NCBI RefSeq assembly: GCF_000582785.1
Contig: NZ_HG931173.1
Span: 805,865 to 869,864 of the forward strand
Direction: 5' to 3'
Length of the DNA: 64,000 nt
Source: Candidatus Blastococcus massiliensis AP3
GTDB lineage: Bacteria > Actinomycetota > Actinomycetes > Mycobacteriales > Geodermatophilaceae
Position numbers and translations under genes: made by a program. Shown here piece after piece: positions 52,782 through 61,865 of the stretch. Each line of letters opens with the position of its first letter. Position 1 is the stretch's first letter. The notes under the pieces were generated by a model that saw only the letters and a program-made list of their open reading frames with translations, ran no database searches and was not told the origin of the DNA.

Positions 52782-53402
52782 ATGGCGGTTCTCTCCTCGA
52801 CCGACGTCCGTCCGAGCCGTGGTGGCAGGCCCCGCGACCCGAGCCGCGACGAAGTGATCCGGGCTGCCATCCTCCGGCTGCTCGCCGACGTGGGCTACGG
52901 CGCGCTGACCATGGACGCCGTCGCGTCGGAGGCCGGCGTCGGCAAGGCGACGATCTACCGCCGCTGGCGCACGAAGGAGGACCTCGTCGTCGACACGGTC
53001 TCCGAGCTCAACGCCGCCGAGGCCGAGCCCGTCGACACCGGCACGCTCGAGGGCGACCTGCGCGCTCTCCTGCACTCGCTGGTCGCGCTGGTCAACAGCC
53101 CGGGCGGCGCCGCCACCCAGGCGCTGCTCTCCTCGATGCAGCACCACCCGGCGCTGGCCGAGGCCTTCCGCCGCGGACCGATGGCGGTGTGGCGGAGCAC
53201 GTTCGACGAGATGTGGGTGCGCGCCGAGCAGCGCGGCGAGATCGGCCCTGGCTTCTCCGGTTCCGTGGTGGCGGAGGCGATCGGCGCCCCGATCGTGCAG
53301 CGCTGGCTGGTCAACGGCGAGCCGGTCGACGAGGCCTTCGCGGAGACCGTCGTCGACTCCGTCGCGATCCCCCTGCTGCGCTTCCACGGCGCGCGGATCT
53401 GA
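52782..53402 (+). CDS. TetR family transcriptional regulator
   Basis: 206 residues. HTH domain about 20-65 (DEVIRAAILRLLADVGYGAL, VASEAGVGKATIYRRWRTKEDL). The C-terminal domain is of the TetR_C_16-like type (RRGPMAVWRSTFDEMW). Divergent from the EAL gene (91-bp gap), which it might control; no clean palindrome was found in that gap. Confidence 0.87.
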   Translation: MAVLSSTDVRPSRGGRPRDPSRDEVIRAAILRLLADVGYGALTMDAVASEAGVGKATIYRRWRTKEDLVVDTVSELNAAEAEPVDTGTLEGDLRALLHSLVALVNSPGGAATQALLSSMQHHPALAEAFRRGPMAVWRSTFDEMWVRAEQRGEIGPGFSGSVVAEAIGAPIVQRWLVNGEPVDEAFAETVVDSVAIPLLRFHGARI

Positions 53403-53414
53403 CTTCCCGCTCGC

Positions 53415-53909
53415 TCACCAGCCGAGGGTGCCCGGCTCCCCCTTGAACGGGCCGACGACCTCGTCGGTGATCCAGCCGCCGTAGAACCCGCCGGCCTGAG
53501 GCCGGACGACCTCGCCGTCCACCGTGGCCCGCTCCACCCGCGCCGGGTAGAAGGCGATCGCGCCGGCGAGATGCTCGAAGCCCGTCGTCGGCTGCTCGTA
53601 CGACCAGCCGATCGAGGCGACGCGGCGGCCGTCGACGACAGCGTCCCAGTACGTCGCCGCACCCTTCCACTCGCACCACGACCCGCCTCCCGCCCGCTGC
53701 AGCAGGTCGGTGGCCACGTCGGCCCGGGGCACGTAGAAGACCGGCGGATGGCTGGTCTCGCACACCCGCACCGCCCGCCGGGTCTCGGCGAGCACCCGCC
53801 CGCCGAACTCGACGACGACGTGGCGCGGGGTCACCTCGGCCGAGGGTGGCCGGGGGTAGTCCCAGACCGACTCCTGCCCGGGACCCACGGGATCGCGGCG
53901 GGCAGGCAT
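53415..53909 (-). CDS. DUF427 family protein
   Basis: 164 residues. Characteristic segments are VVVEFGGRVLAETRRAVRV, PPVFYVPRADV, SWCEWKGAATYWD and AIAFYP. DUF427 has a small beta-rich fold of unknown function, widespread in actinobacteria. Located 3 bp downstream of a DUF3618 gene. Confidence 0.85.
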   Translation of the reverse strand: MPARRDPVGPGQESVWDYPRPPSAEVTPRHVVVEFGGRVLAETRRAVRVCETSHPPVFYVPRADVATDLLQRAGGGSWCEWKGAATYWDAVVDGRRVASIGWSYEQPTTGFEHLAGAIAFYPARVERATVDGEVVRPQAGGFYGGWITDEVVGPFKGEPGTLGW

Positions 53910-53912
53910 CGG

Positions 53913-54143
53913 TCAGTCGTTGCGGTGCCGGACCCGCTGGACGACGACGAAGGTGACGAACACGCCGACGGCGCCGACGGTGGCCATCCCGGCGGGCGTC
54001 TGCAGGAAGCGCACGACGGCCTCCTGGCCCTTCGCCCGCCAGCGCTTGGGGCTCGTCCGGTAGGTCAGCTGGTCCAGCGTGGCCGCCAGCGACTCGCGGG
54101 CGGCGTCGATCTCCAGCTGGATCTGTCGGGGGTCGCGAGGCAC
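53913..54143 (-). CDS. DUF3618 family membrane protein
   Basis: 76 residues. The N-terminal helix matches DUF3618 (PRQIQLEIDAARESLAATLDQL), followed by a basic stretch and one transmembrane helix (about 50-68). Probably a small cell-envelope protein. Start GTG 54143. Confidence 0.8.
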   Translation of the reverse strand: MPRDPRQIQLEIDAARESLAATLDQLTYRTSPKRWRAKGQEAVVRFLQTPAGMATVGAVGVFVTFVVVQRVRHRND

Positions 54144-54232
54144 GTCGACAGCCTGCCAGACGCAGCGCGGGACAGCCCGTCCACGGTCTGCCCCTGCACC
54201 CGGCCGGGGGACTCCTAGACTCCGGGGTCGAC

Positions 54233-54313
54233 GCGGGAGTGGTGTAACGGCAGCCACGCCAGACTTAGGATCTGGTGCCTTCGGGCGTGCGGGTTCGACT
54301 CCCGCCTCCCGCA
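54233..54313 (+). tRNA. tRNA-Leu (TAG)
   Basis: Acceptor arms GCGGGAG (54233-54239) and CTCCCGC (54306-54312). Anticodon stem-loop CCAGACTTAGGATCTGG reads TAG. A long variable arm (GCCTTCGGGC) marks a class II tRNA, and the T-arm is CGGGTTCGACTCCCG. Discriminator A at 54313; CCA is not encoded. Confidence 0.95.
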
Positions 54314-54535
54314 CGACGGCGAGTCCCCCGGCGCGCGACTGCACCGCGACGCTCACGCCGTCAGAAGTCGTCGAGGGTGAGGCCGAGTTCGGCCCACGTC
54401 GCTTCACGCTCGTCGTCGGGCAGCCATTTGTGTCAGGCGCCGGCTCCGAGCCCGGCCCGCAGCGGGAGCGCGCCCTGACGTCGCCCGGCACGGCGCCCCG
54501 AGCACCCGGCGGTCGACACCTACGCTCAGCCCCCG

Positions 54536-55075
54536 ATGATCACGAACGTCCTGCTGGAGCACTCGGAGCTCGTGCCCCTGGCCCTCGCCCTGGTCGCGCT
54601 CGCCTGCGCCGGCGTCGGGACCGCAGCGCTCCGGCTCGGCCGGCCGAACTCCCGGCTGCTCCCCGCGCTCGCCGGGCTGTCGGTGCTGGCGGTCCTCGTG
54701 CTGACGCTGGCCCCGACGGGACGCACCGGCGACCGCGGCTGCACGGTCCAGTTCGCCCTGCCCGCCCTCGGCCGGGTGGAGCTCCTGGCCAACGTCGCGC
54801 TGCTGCTGCCGGCGGTCGTGTTCGCCACGCTGGCGACCCGCCGCCCGTGGGCGGTGCTCGTGGCGGGCTCGGCGCTGTCGGTGGGGATCGAAGCCGTCCA
54901 GGCACTCGTGCCCGCGATCGGCCGGACCTGCGACACCAACGACTGGTCGATGAACACCCTCGGTGTCGTCATCGGGGCGGGGATCGCCCGCGCCACTCTC
55001 GCCCTCGCCGACCGGGCGGCGGCCCTCAGGATCGACGCGGACGACGACCGGATGCCGTCGGGCACCGCCCACTGA
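54536..55075 (+). CDS. VanZ family membrane protein
   Basis: 179 residues with four to five membrane segments and the VanZ signature: LLANVALLLPAVVFATL, then SVGIEAVQALVPAIGRTCDTNDWSMNTLGVVIGAGIA-type C-terminal block (residues 115-160). In vancomycin clusters VanZ gives low-level teicoplanin resistance; outside them the role is unknown, and nothing here suggests resistance. Confidence 0.85.
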   Translation: MITNVLLEHSELVPLALALVALACAGVGTAALRLGRPNSRLLPALAGLSVLAVLVLTLAPTGRTGDRGCTVQFALPALGRVELLANVALLLPAVVFATLATRRPWAVLVAGSALSVGIEAVQALVPAIGRTCDTNDWSMNTLGVVIGAGIARATLALADRAAALRIDADDDRMPSGTAH

Positions 55076-55081
55076 CCGGCT

Positions 55082-55996
55082 TCAGAGCTCGACGCGGACG
55101 TCCATTTCGGCCGACGGGAGGCCCGGGTCGTCGTCGTCCACGACCGCGAGCAGGTGCACGACGTCGCCGTCGACGGCGCGCAGGGCCAGCCCCTCGATCT
55201 TGTGCACGACGCTCCCCTGCCCCACCCGTGCGACAGCGAGGACCGTCTCGTCGTCCACCAGTGCCAGCGCGGTGGCGACGACCGGGCCGTCGTCGATGGC
55301 AGTGGGGGTGTCCTCCGCCGCGGCACTGAGCAGCACCCGTCCGTCCGGCAGCGCGACCGCATCCGTCACCGCCAGGCCGACGCCGTCGACCTCGCCGAGG
55401 TCGTAGACACGGGGTCGCTCCACCGGCACCGAGCCGGCGTCCCCGCGCCCCAGCACCGCGGCGACCAGCGCGTCGAGCGGGAGGTCGACGCTCGCCGACG
55501 GCACCCCGGCGGCGAGATTGCCGCGGTTGAACCAGCGCACCTGGTCGCCGTGCCGACTGGCCCCCTCCAGGTTCAGCTCGTCCATGGAACGGTCCAGGCG
55601 CCGGGCGACACGCTCGTAGAGGGCGGTCAGATCGGTGGCGGCGGCCACCGGCGCGCCGTCGACCAGCCGCACCAGGACGCCGCGCATGCGCCGGGGCGAG
55701 GACCCCGAGCCCAGCAGCAGGACCGCCGGCTCGCCGTCCACCCCGGCCGGGCACGCCACCTCGAGATCGGGCTTGAGCGGCTTGGTGCCCGCGGCCGCCG
55801 AGAACCGGTCGTGACCCTCGACCGGAGGCAGCACCCGCACCGTCGTGACCGAGCCGGGCCGGCGCCAGGCCGCGAACGTGGCGTCGTCCTGCGCGATCAG
55901 CCACCCGTCCCCCAGGGGTGCGATCGCCGAGGCCGCGGTCACCGGTGTGCCGTCGTCGAAGCGCAGCCGCCGCACCTCGTCCACGACCACCCGCAT
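55082..55996 (-). CDS. Conserved-looking hypothetical protein, propeller-like
   Basis: 304 residues with repeated beta-rich units (for example SAIAPLGDGWLIAQDDATFA, DAVALPDGRVLLSAAAEDT, EGLALRAVDGDVVHLLAVVD), suggesting a six-bladed propeller or SdiA-regulated-like fold. No signal peptide or catalytic motif is seen. I do not recognise the family with certainty. Confidence 0.65.
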   Translation of the reverse strand: MRVVVDEVRRLRFDDGTPVTAASAIAPLGDGWLIAQDDATFAAWRRPGSVTTVRVLPPVEGHDRFSAAAGTKPLKPDLEVACPAGVDGEPAVLLLGSGSSPRRMRGVLVRLVDGAPVAAATDLTALYERVARRLDRSMDELNLEGASRHGDQVRWFNRGNLAAGVPSASVDLPLDALVAAVLGRGDAGSVPVERPRVYDLGEVDGVGLAVTDAVALPDGRVLLSAAAEDTPTAIDDGPVVATALALVDDETVLAVARVGQGSVVHKIEGLALRAVDGDVVHLLAVVDDDDPGLPSAEMDVRVEL

Positions 55997-56114
55997 GCGC
56001 CCACTGTGCCGGTCCGCCGGGGCCGCGGCCCGCCGGCGGCGTCCTCACCCTTCGGGGTGAGCGAGCCGCCCCGAGCGCTCGGGCTCAGCACGCGGGACGC
56101 CGACCGAGCGGGGT

Positions 56115-56306
56115 ATGAGCAAACTCTCTACAGCCGTCGGCCGCCACCGCGCCCCGGAGAGCCCGGGCGCCCTGGAGACCATCGCCTCTCTGGCCGACGT
56201 CGACCGCCCCGGCCGGCACACCGCCCCCGAGGGCGACTCGCCGATCTACGACGCCCTGCGCGACGAACTCGCCGCCGTCGACTGGTTCAGCCTCGGCCGG
56301 GACTGA
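56115..56306 (+). CDS. Small hypothetical protein
   Basis: 63 residues from ATG 56115, hydrophilic, with a helical C-terminus (SPIYDALRDELAAVDWFSLG). No recognised family. It is convergent with rdgB, 3 bp apart. Confidence 0.55.
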   Translation: MSKLSTAVGRHRAPESPGALETIASLADVDRPGRHTAPEGDSPIYDALRDELAAVDWFSLGRD

Positions 56307-56309
56307 CCC

Positions 56310-56921
56310 TCACTCGCCGGTGATCAGCTCGGCGATCACCGGCACCAGCGCCGCGAACGCCTGACCGCGGTGGCTGCGGGCGTCCTTCTCGCCCGGAGAC
56401 AGCTCCGCCGACGTGACCTCCAGCCCGTCGGGCACGAAGACCGGGTCGTAGCCGAAGCCGTTGCCGCCCCGCTCCTCGCGGATGACGGTCCCCCGCCACT
56501 CCCGCTCCAGCACCCGCTCCGCGCCACCCGGCAGCACCAGTGCGGCCGCGCAGACGAATGCCGCGCCCCGCCGTCCGTCGGGTACGTCGGCCAACTGCGC
56601 GAGCAGCAGGGCGGTGTTGGCCGCGTCGTCCCCGTGGCGGCCGGCCCAGCGGGCCGACAGGATGCCCGGCATCCCGTTGAGCGCGTCCACGGTCAGCCCC
56701 GAGTCGTCGGCCACGGCCGGCAGCCCGGTGTACCGCACAGCCTCGCGCGCCTTGAGCAGCGCGTTCTCCCGGAAGGTCGCCCCCGTCTCGGGCGCCTCCG
56801 GGTACTCGTCGACGTCGGCGAGCCCCACGACCTCGACCCCGGGGACGGCCGAACCGAGCAGCCGGCGCAGCTCGGCGAGCTTGCCGGCGTTGCGGGTGGC
56901 GAGCAGGAGCCGGGTGCTCAT
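56310..56921 (-). CDS. rdgB: Non-canonical purine NTP pyrophosphatase RdgB/HAM1
   Basis: 203 residues. Hydrolyses dITP, XTP and related nucleotides. Landmarks are [47 protein letters not shown] and FGYDPVF, then [17 protein letters not shown] 56921 overlaps the rph stop by 4 nt, the usual rph-rdgB pair. Confidence 0.95.
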   Translation of the reverse strand: MSTRLLLATRNAGKLAELRRLLGSAVPGVEVVGLADVDEYPEAPETGATFRENALLKAREAVRYTGLPAVADDSGLTVDALNGMPGILSARWAGRHGDDAANTALLLAQLADVPDGRRGAAFVCAAALVLPGGAERVLEREWRGTVIREERGGNGFGYDPVFVPDGLEVTSAELSPGEKDARSHRGQAFAALVPVIAELITGE

Positions 56922-57640
56922 CGGGCGAGCGCGGCGGCCTGCAGCCGGGTGAGCTCGGCGCAGCCGGCCACGGCGAGGTCGAGCAGCGCGTCGAGGGTCG
57001 GCCGGTCGAACACCGCGCCCTCGGCGGTGCCCTGCACCTCGACGAACCCGCCGTCGCCGGTGCAGACCACGTTCATGTCGGTGCCGGCGCGCACGTCCTC
57101 CTCGTAGGCGAGGTCGAGGCGCGGCTCCCCGTCGATGACGCCGACGCTGACGGCGGCCACCGACTGGACCAGCGGCTGCTTCGTGGCCAGCTTGCCGCGC
57201 TCCCCCAGCCACGAGACGGCGTCGGCCAGGGCCACGTACGCGCCGGTGATCGCCGCGGTGCGCGTGCCGCCGTCCGCCTGCAGGACGTCGCAGTCGATCG
57301 CGACGCTGTTCTCCCCCAGCGCGCCCAGATCGATGGAGGCGCGCAGCGAGCGGCCGATGAGCCGGCTGATCTCGTGGGTGCGGCCGCCGATCTTGCCCTT
57401 GACCGACTCGCGGTCGCTGCGGGTGTGGGTGGCGCGCGGCAGCATGGAGTACTCGGCGGTGACCCAGCCCAGGCCCGAGCCCTTGCGCCAGCGCGGTACG
57501 CCCTCGGTCACGCTCGCGGCGCACAGCACGCGAGTGCGGCCGAACTCCACCAGGACCGAGCCTTCGGCGTGGTCGAGCCAGTTGCGGGTGATGGTCACCG
57601 GGCGGAGTTGGTCAGCCGTACGGCCGTCGGGGCGGGTCAC
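56918..57640 (-). CDS. rph: Ribonuclease PH
   Basis: 240 residues. Phosphorolytic 3'-5' exoribonuclease for tRNA 3' maturation. Landmarks are [67 protein letters not shown]-equivalent ([17 protein letters not shown]) and EVQGTAEG. Full length and intact. Confidence 0.95.
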   Translation of the reverse strand: MTRPDGRTADQLRPVTITRNWLDHAEGSVLVEFGRTRVLCAASVTEGVPRWRKGSGLGWVTAEYSMLPRATHTRSDRESVKGKIGGRTHEISRLIGRSLRASIDLGALGENSVAIDCDVLQADGGTRTAAITGAYVALADAVSWLGERGKLATKQPLVQSVAAVSVGVIDGEPRLDLAYEEDVRAGTDMNVVCTGDGGFVEVQGTAEGAVFDRPTLDALLDLAVAGCAELTRLQAAALAR

Positions 57641-57716
57641 GTCTGCCGACAGTAGTGCGCCCCGGAACCGCTCCTCCTCGAGCCGGGATCACCGCCCGGC
57701 GATAGCGTCGGCGGAC

Positions 57717-58468
57717 GTGGCCGTGACCCCATCGGACGATCCGCGACGGGAACGGTGGGAGGACGCCACCGACTGGATCCTCACCCTCGCAGCGCTCCTG
57801 TTCCTCGTCGCCTACGCGTGGCCGATCATCGATCCCGGGCTCGCCGAACCCTGGCGCTCCGTCCTCCGCTGGGTCACCTGGCTGGCGTGGATCTGGTTCG
57901 CGGTGGACTACGCCGCGCGTGTCTGGTTGTCGGCGGACCGCACCCGGTTCGTCCGGACCCATCTGCCGGATCTCGCGGTCATCGTCCTGCCGCTGCTGCG
58001 GCCCTTGCGGCTGCTCCGGCTCGTGACGCTGCTCAACGTGCTCAACCGGCACGCCGGGCGTTCGCTGCGCGGCCGGGTGGCGGTGTACGTCGTCGGCGCG
58101 ACGACGCTGCTCATGTTCATCGCCGCGCTGGCCGTGCTCGACGCCGAGCGCGGCCGCCCCGGCGCGAACATCGAGGCGTTCGGCGACGCGCTCTGGTGGT
58201 CGTTCGCCACCGTCACGACCGTCGGGTACGGCGACCGCTTCCCGGTCACCGGTCAGGGTCGCGCCATCGCCGCCGGGCTCATGCTCACCGGGATCGCTCT
58301 CCTCGGCGTGATCACCGCGACGTTCCATCGTGGCTGGTGGAGCGGGTGCAGCAGGCCAGCGAGGAGTCCGAGGCGGTCACCCGCCAGGACCTGGTGGCGC
58401 TGACGGCGGAGGTCGCCCGGCTGCGCGCGGTGGTCGCCGGGGAGCGGGCCCCCGACGGGTCCGGTTGA
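57717..58468 (+). pseudogene. Potassium channel family protein, frameshifted near the C-terminus
   Basis: The membrane part is intact: N-terminal helices, an S4-like basic helix (LLRPLRLLRLVTLLNVLNR) and the selectivity filter TTVGYGDRFPVT. At about 58324-58326 the frame is lost. The cytoplasmic coiled coil SWLVERVQQASEESEAVT continues in the next frame to TGA 58466-58468. Adding one base in TTCCATCG restores a continuous protein of about 250 residues. As read, the protein ends at 58403 with an Arg/Ser-rich tail of wrong-frame sequence. GTG 57717 is the likely start (57723 possible). Confidence 0.75.
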
Positions 58469-58534
58469 TCCCGGCAGCGCGGCATGCCGGCGTCCGGTAC
58501 GCGGGGGGACGACGGGACGGGCAGGATCGACCGC

Positions 58535-58939
58535 ATGCGATCCGAGCTGCGTGCCGTCCGGACCGGGGGCGTGCCGGTCGTCGTGGACCTGACCGACGAG
58601 TGCGCCGAGTTCGTGCGCCAGGAGACCGACGGACTGCTGCACGTGTTCGTCCCGCACGCCACGGCCGGGATCGCAGTCATCGAGACCGGTTCGGGCAGCG
58701 ACGACGACCTGCTCGCCCAGCTCGACGAGCTGCTGCCCCGCGACGACCGGTGGCGGCACCGGCACGGCAGCCCCGGTCACGGCCGCGACCACGTGCTGCC
58801 GGCCTTCGTGCCGCCGCACGCCAGCGTCCCGGTGCTGGAGGGCCGCATGCAGCTGGGCACCTGGCAGCGCATCTGCCTGGTCGACACCAACACCGACAAC
58901 CACCAGCGGCAGGTGCGGTTCTCGTTCCTCGCCGGTTGA
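58535..58939 (+). CDS. YjbQ/UPF0047 family protein
   Basis: 134 residues. Family blocks are GLLHVFVPHATAGIAVIETGSG, HRHGSPGHGRDHVLPAFV and GTWQRICLVDTN. A secondary thiamine-phosphate synthase activity has been reported for members of this family; the main role is unclear. ATG 58535 was chosen for the usual family N-terminus. Confidence 0.85.
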   Translation: MRSELRAVRTGGVPVVVDLTDECAEFVRQETDGLLHVFVPHATAGIAVIETGSGSDDDLLAQLDELLPRDDRWRHRHGSPGHGRDHVLPAFVPPHASVPVLEGRMQLGTWQRICLVDTNTDNHQRQVRFSFLAG

Positions 58940-59021
58940 CCGGGAGACGTGGACCGGAGAGGTGGACCGGAGGGATGGACCCGGTGCCCACGCGCCGACA
59001 GCACACGGCAGGATGCCGGGC

Positions 59022-59516
59022 ATGACCGACAGCAGCACCGACACCGCCCCCGCCCGGCTCTCCCCCGGCGACGCGGCACCGGAGTTCACGCTGCCCGACG
59101 CCGACGGCAACCCGGTGTCGCTCTCGTCGTACCGCGGGCGACGGGTAATCGTGTACTGCTACCCGGCCGCGCTGACCCCGGGCTGCACCACCCAGGCGAT
59201 CGACTTCACCGCCTCGGCCGGCGAGCTCGCCGAGGCGGGGCTGGACATCATCGGCATCTCCCCCGACCCGGTCGAGAAGCTGCAGCGCTTCCGCGAGAAG
59301 GAGGAGCTGCAGATCACGCTGGTCTCCGACCCGGACAAGGCGGTGCTGACCGCGTACGGCGCGTACGGGCCGAAGAAGCTGTACGGCAAGGAGGTCGTGG
59401 GAGTCATCCGCTCGACCTTCGTCGTCGACGCCGAGGGTCGGATCGAGAAGGCCGCCTACAACGTCAAGGCAACCGGGCACGTCGCCAAGCTGCGCCGCGA
59501 GCTCGGCCTCGGCTGA
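59022..59516 (+). CDS. bcp: Thioredoxin-dependent thiol peroxidase (Bcp/PrxQ)
   Basis: 164 residues, peroxiredoxin. The peroxidatic Cys lies in YPAALTPGCTTQA (residue about 54). FRDxxxE-type downstream sequence and GPKKLYGKEVVGVIRSTFV are family-typical. The classical resolving Cys five residues later is absent (TTQAID), so a 1-Cys type mechanism is likely. It reduces peroxides in the cytosol. Confidence 0.9.
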   Translation: MTDSSTDTAPARLSPGDAAPEFTLPDADGNPVSLSSYRGRRVIVYCYPAALTPGCTTQAIDFTASAGELAEAGLDIIGISPDPVEKLQRFREKEELQITLVSDPDKAVLTAYGAYGPKKLYGKEVVGVIRSTFVVDAEGRIEKAAYNVKATGHVAKLRRELGLG

Positions 59517-59519
59517 GGC

Positions 59520-60014
59520 TCACGCCCGCCACTCCCCCGGCCGCGGCTGGCAGTCCGGCCCGCACGGATAGTGGTCGTCCCACGGGTAGGCGCCGTCGAC
59601 GTGCGCCCAGGTGAGCTGGAAGGCCGGCACGGAGTACTCGTCGGGCCGCCGGTAGAAGCGGTTGGCCACGAACAGCACCTCCCCCGGGTTGGGCACGTTC
59701 TCGACGACGACCGCGTGCGCGCCGGAACCGGCCGGTGGCGGTACCGCTTCCCCGGGGAGCAGGTTGCGCCCGTCGGCCACGAGCCTCGCGACGTGCTGCA
59801 GGATGCCGTGCGCCCCCGTGGAGCTCAGACCGACCACGACCAGCTCCGGGTGGCCGAGCCCGAACAGCCCGACCGTGTATCCGAAGGCGGGCATGCCGGA
59901 TTCCTCGTCGTGCGGGAAGACGTACTGCACCGCCCAGCCGTGCTGGCGGATGACCTGAGCGAGATGGGCGTCCTCCTGGTCGAGCCAGGCGAGGGTCTGC
60001 GGGTCCTGTGTCAT
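59520..60014 (-). CDS. DUF4262 family protein
   Basis: 164 residues. Landmarks are [31 protein letters not shown] and the C-terminal [23 protein letters not shown]4262 has no assigned function. Convergent with bcp (3 bp apart). Confidence 0.87.
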   Translation of the reverse strand: MTQDPQTLAWLDQEDAHLAQVIRQHGWAVQYVFPHDEESGMPAFGYTVGLFGLGHPELVVVGLSSTGAHGILQHVARLVADGRNLLPGEAVPPPAGSGAHAVVVENVPNPGEVLFVANRFYRRPDEYSVPAFQLTWAHVDGAYPWDDHYPCGPDCQPRPGEWRA

Positions 60015-60105
60015 GCTCCGAGCCTGGGCGCGGCGCTACGGCAGGACCGGATCGCAGGACATCTGTGGACGCCACGCCCGCGTGTGGACGCGCCTCCTGG
60101 CGATG

Positions 60106-61104
60106 TCAGTCCTCCGTGCCGGCGGCCTCCCGGGCGCGCTTGCGGCGCTTGCCCTCGTGCATCGCCGCGACCCGGGCGACCGGGATCGTGTGGCCCTCGG
60201 CCACGACCTCCGCGGGCAGCCGCTGCGGGTCCGGCAACGCCTCGGCCCAGGGATCGCGGTCCCCGAGCAGGTCCGGCGCCGTCGTCACCGTGACGTCGGC
60301 CGGACGGACGTCGTCCAGCTCGTCCCAGCCGACCGGGAAGGAGACCGGCAGCCCCGGCCTGGTGCGCGGGCTGTAGGCCGCGACGATCGTCGCCTGCCCC
60401 GAGCGGGTGGAGTCGACGAAGACCCGTCCGCCCCGGTCCTGCACCAGGTAGGCGGTGGTCGCCAGGTCCGGATCGAGCGCCGCGGTGCGCGCGGCCAGGG
60501 CCCGGGTCGCCGCGGCGACGTCCTCGAACGGAGCGCCCCGCACCGGGACGACGACGTGCAGCCCCTTGGAGCCGCTGGTCTTCACCGCGCCACCCAGCCC
60601 GGCCTCGTCCAGCGCCCGCCGCACCAGCCGAGCGGCGGCCACGACCGTCGCGAAGTCCGCACCCTCGGGCGGGTCGAGGTCGAGCACCAGCCCGGTCGGC
60701 TCGGGGTGCTCGACCCGGAAGAAGGGGACGTGCAGCTCGACGGCTCGCTGATTGCCCAGCCACAACAGCGTCCGGCGGTCGTCGCACAGCACCTGCTGGA
60801 TCTCGCGGTGCGAGCCTTCCGACCACACGGCCACGGTGCGCACCCAGTCCGGCGCGCCCTTGCTGACGTTGCGCTGCATGAACGGCGGCTGACCGGGCCG
60901 CACCCGCTTGACCGACAGCGGGCGGCCGGCCAGCTGCGGCACCAGCCGGTCGGCCACGGCGTCGAGGTAGTCGACGAGGTCGCGCTTGACCACGCCGAGG
61001 TCGTCGCCCAGCGGGGAGTCCAGGCTCGACAGCGCGACGCCGGCCCGTTCGTCGTCCACCACGGCGGTCACGCTGCCCGCCGGACGGCGGCCCGGCAAGC
61101 GCAC
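60106..61104 (-). CDS. LigD-type polymerase domain protein, stand-alone
   Basis: 332 residues, the archaeo-eukaryotic primase-like domain of bacterial NHEJ LigD without ligase or nuclease domains. Metal ligands are in LVLDLDPPEG (Asp-x-Asp); GSKGLHVVVPV and SYSPR-type (AYSPRTRPGLPVSFPVGWDEL) follow. It can add nucleotides or ribonucleotides at breaks. No ku or ligase gene is in the window. Start GTG 61104 is approximate. Confidence 0.85.
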   Translation of the reverse strand: MRLPGRRPAGSVTAVVDDERAGVALSSLDSPLGDDLGVVKRDLVDYLDAVADRLVPQLAGRPLSVKRVRPGQPPFMQRNVSKGAPDWVRTVAVWSEGSHREIQQVLCDDRRTLLWLGNQRAVELHVPFFRVEHPEPTGLVLDLDPPEGADFATVVAAARLVRRALDEAGLGGAVKTSGSKGLHVVVPVRGAPFEDVAAATRALAARTAALDPDLATTAYLVQDRGGRVFVDSTRSGQATIVAAYSPRTRPGLPVSFPVGWDELDDVRPADVTVTTAPDLLGDRDPWAEALPDPQRLPAEVVAEGHTIPVARVAAMHEGKRRKRAREAAGTED

Positions 61105-61121
61105 GTCGCCCCGAAGTGGGC

Positions 61122-61865
61122 TTACAGGTCGAAGACCTGTCCCGGGCTCACCAGCTCGGTCTCCGCGAACGCCTCGCTGGCGGCGGCCAGCTGGCCGATC
61201 CGGTCCACCCACGCGGGGATGTGCGTGAGCAGGAGCCGCCCCACGCCGGCGGCGGCGGCGTGCTCGCCGGCCTGCCGCCCGGTGAGGTGCAGCCCCGGCG
61301 GCTGGTCGGGGTCGCCGTCGGGGTGCGCGGCCTCGGCCAGGAGCACGTCGGCGCCGCGGGCCAGCTCGACCACGCGCTCGCAGGGTCCGGTGTCACCGGT
61401 GTAGACCAGCGAGCGCCCGCCGGCGGTGAAGCGGGCGGCGTAGGTCTCGATCGGGTGCGCGGTGCGGGCCAGCTCGACCTGGAACGGACCGAGCTCGAAG
61501 GCACCGGCGCCGACCGGCACGAAGTCGAAGACGTCGGTGAGCCCGTCGCCGTCGATGTCGTAGGCGACCGCCAGCCGGCGCTCGGCGCCCACGGGGGCGT
61601 ACAGCGGGACCAGCTTCCCGGGCGACCGGCCGGAGTACCGGTGCCACACGACGAACGGGGCGACGTCGAGGCAGTGGTCGGCGTGCAGGTGCGACAGGAA
61701 GACGGCGTCGACCGCGGCCGGGTCGATCGTCCGCTGCAGCGCCCCGAAGGCGCCGTTGCCCAGATCGACGACCAGCTGGAACCCGTCGTGCTCGAGCAGG
61801 TAGCACGAGGCCGGCGACTCCGGCCCGGGGCCGCTTCCGCAGCAGCCGACGACGGTCAGTCTCAC
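61122..61865 (-). CDS. MBL-fold hydrolase, Rv1339-like
   Basis: 247 residues. Zinc motif [11 protein letters not shown], with further ligands in YTGDTGPC and LLLTHIPAW. Its place directly after murI matches mycobacterial Rv1339, reported as an atypical class II cAMP phosphodiesterase; RNase Z-like annotation is common but less specific. ATG 61865 overlaps the murI stop by 4 nt. Confidence 0.87.
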   Translation of the reverse strand: MRLTVVGCCGSGPGPESPASCYLLEHDGFQLVVDLGNGAFGALQRTIDPAAVDAVFLSHLHADHCLDVAPFVVWHRYSGRSPGKLVPLYAPVGAERRLAVAYDIDGDGLTDVFDFVPVGAGAFELGPFQVELARTAHPIETYAARFTAGGRSLVYTGDTGPCERVVELARGADVLLAEAAHPDGDPDQPPGLHLTGRQAGEHAAAAGVGRLLLTHIPAWVDRIGQLAAASEAFAETELVSPGQVFDL

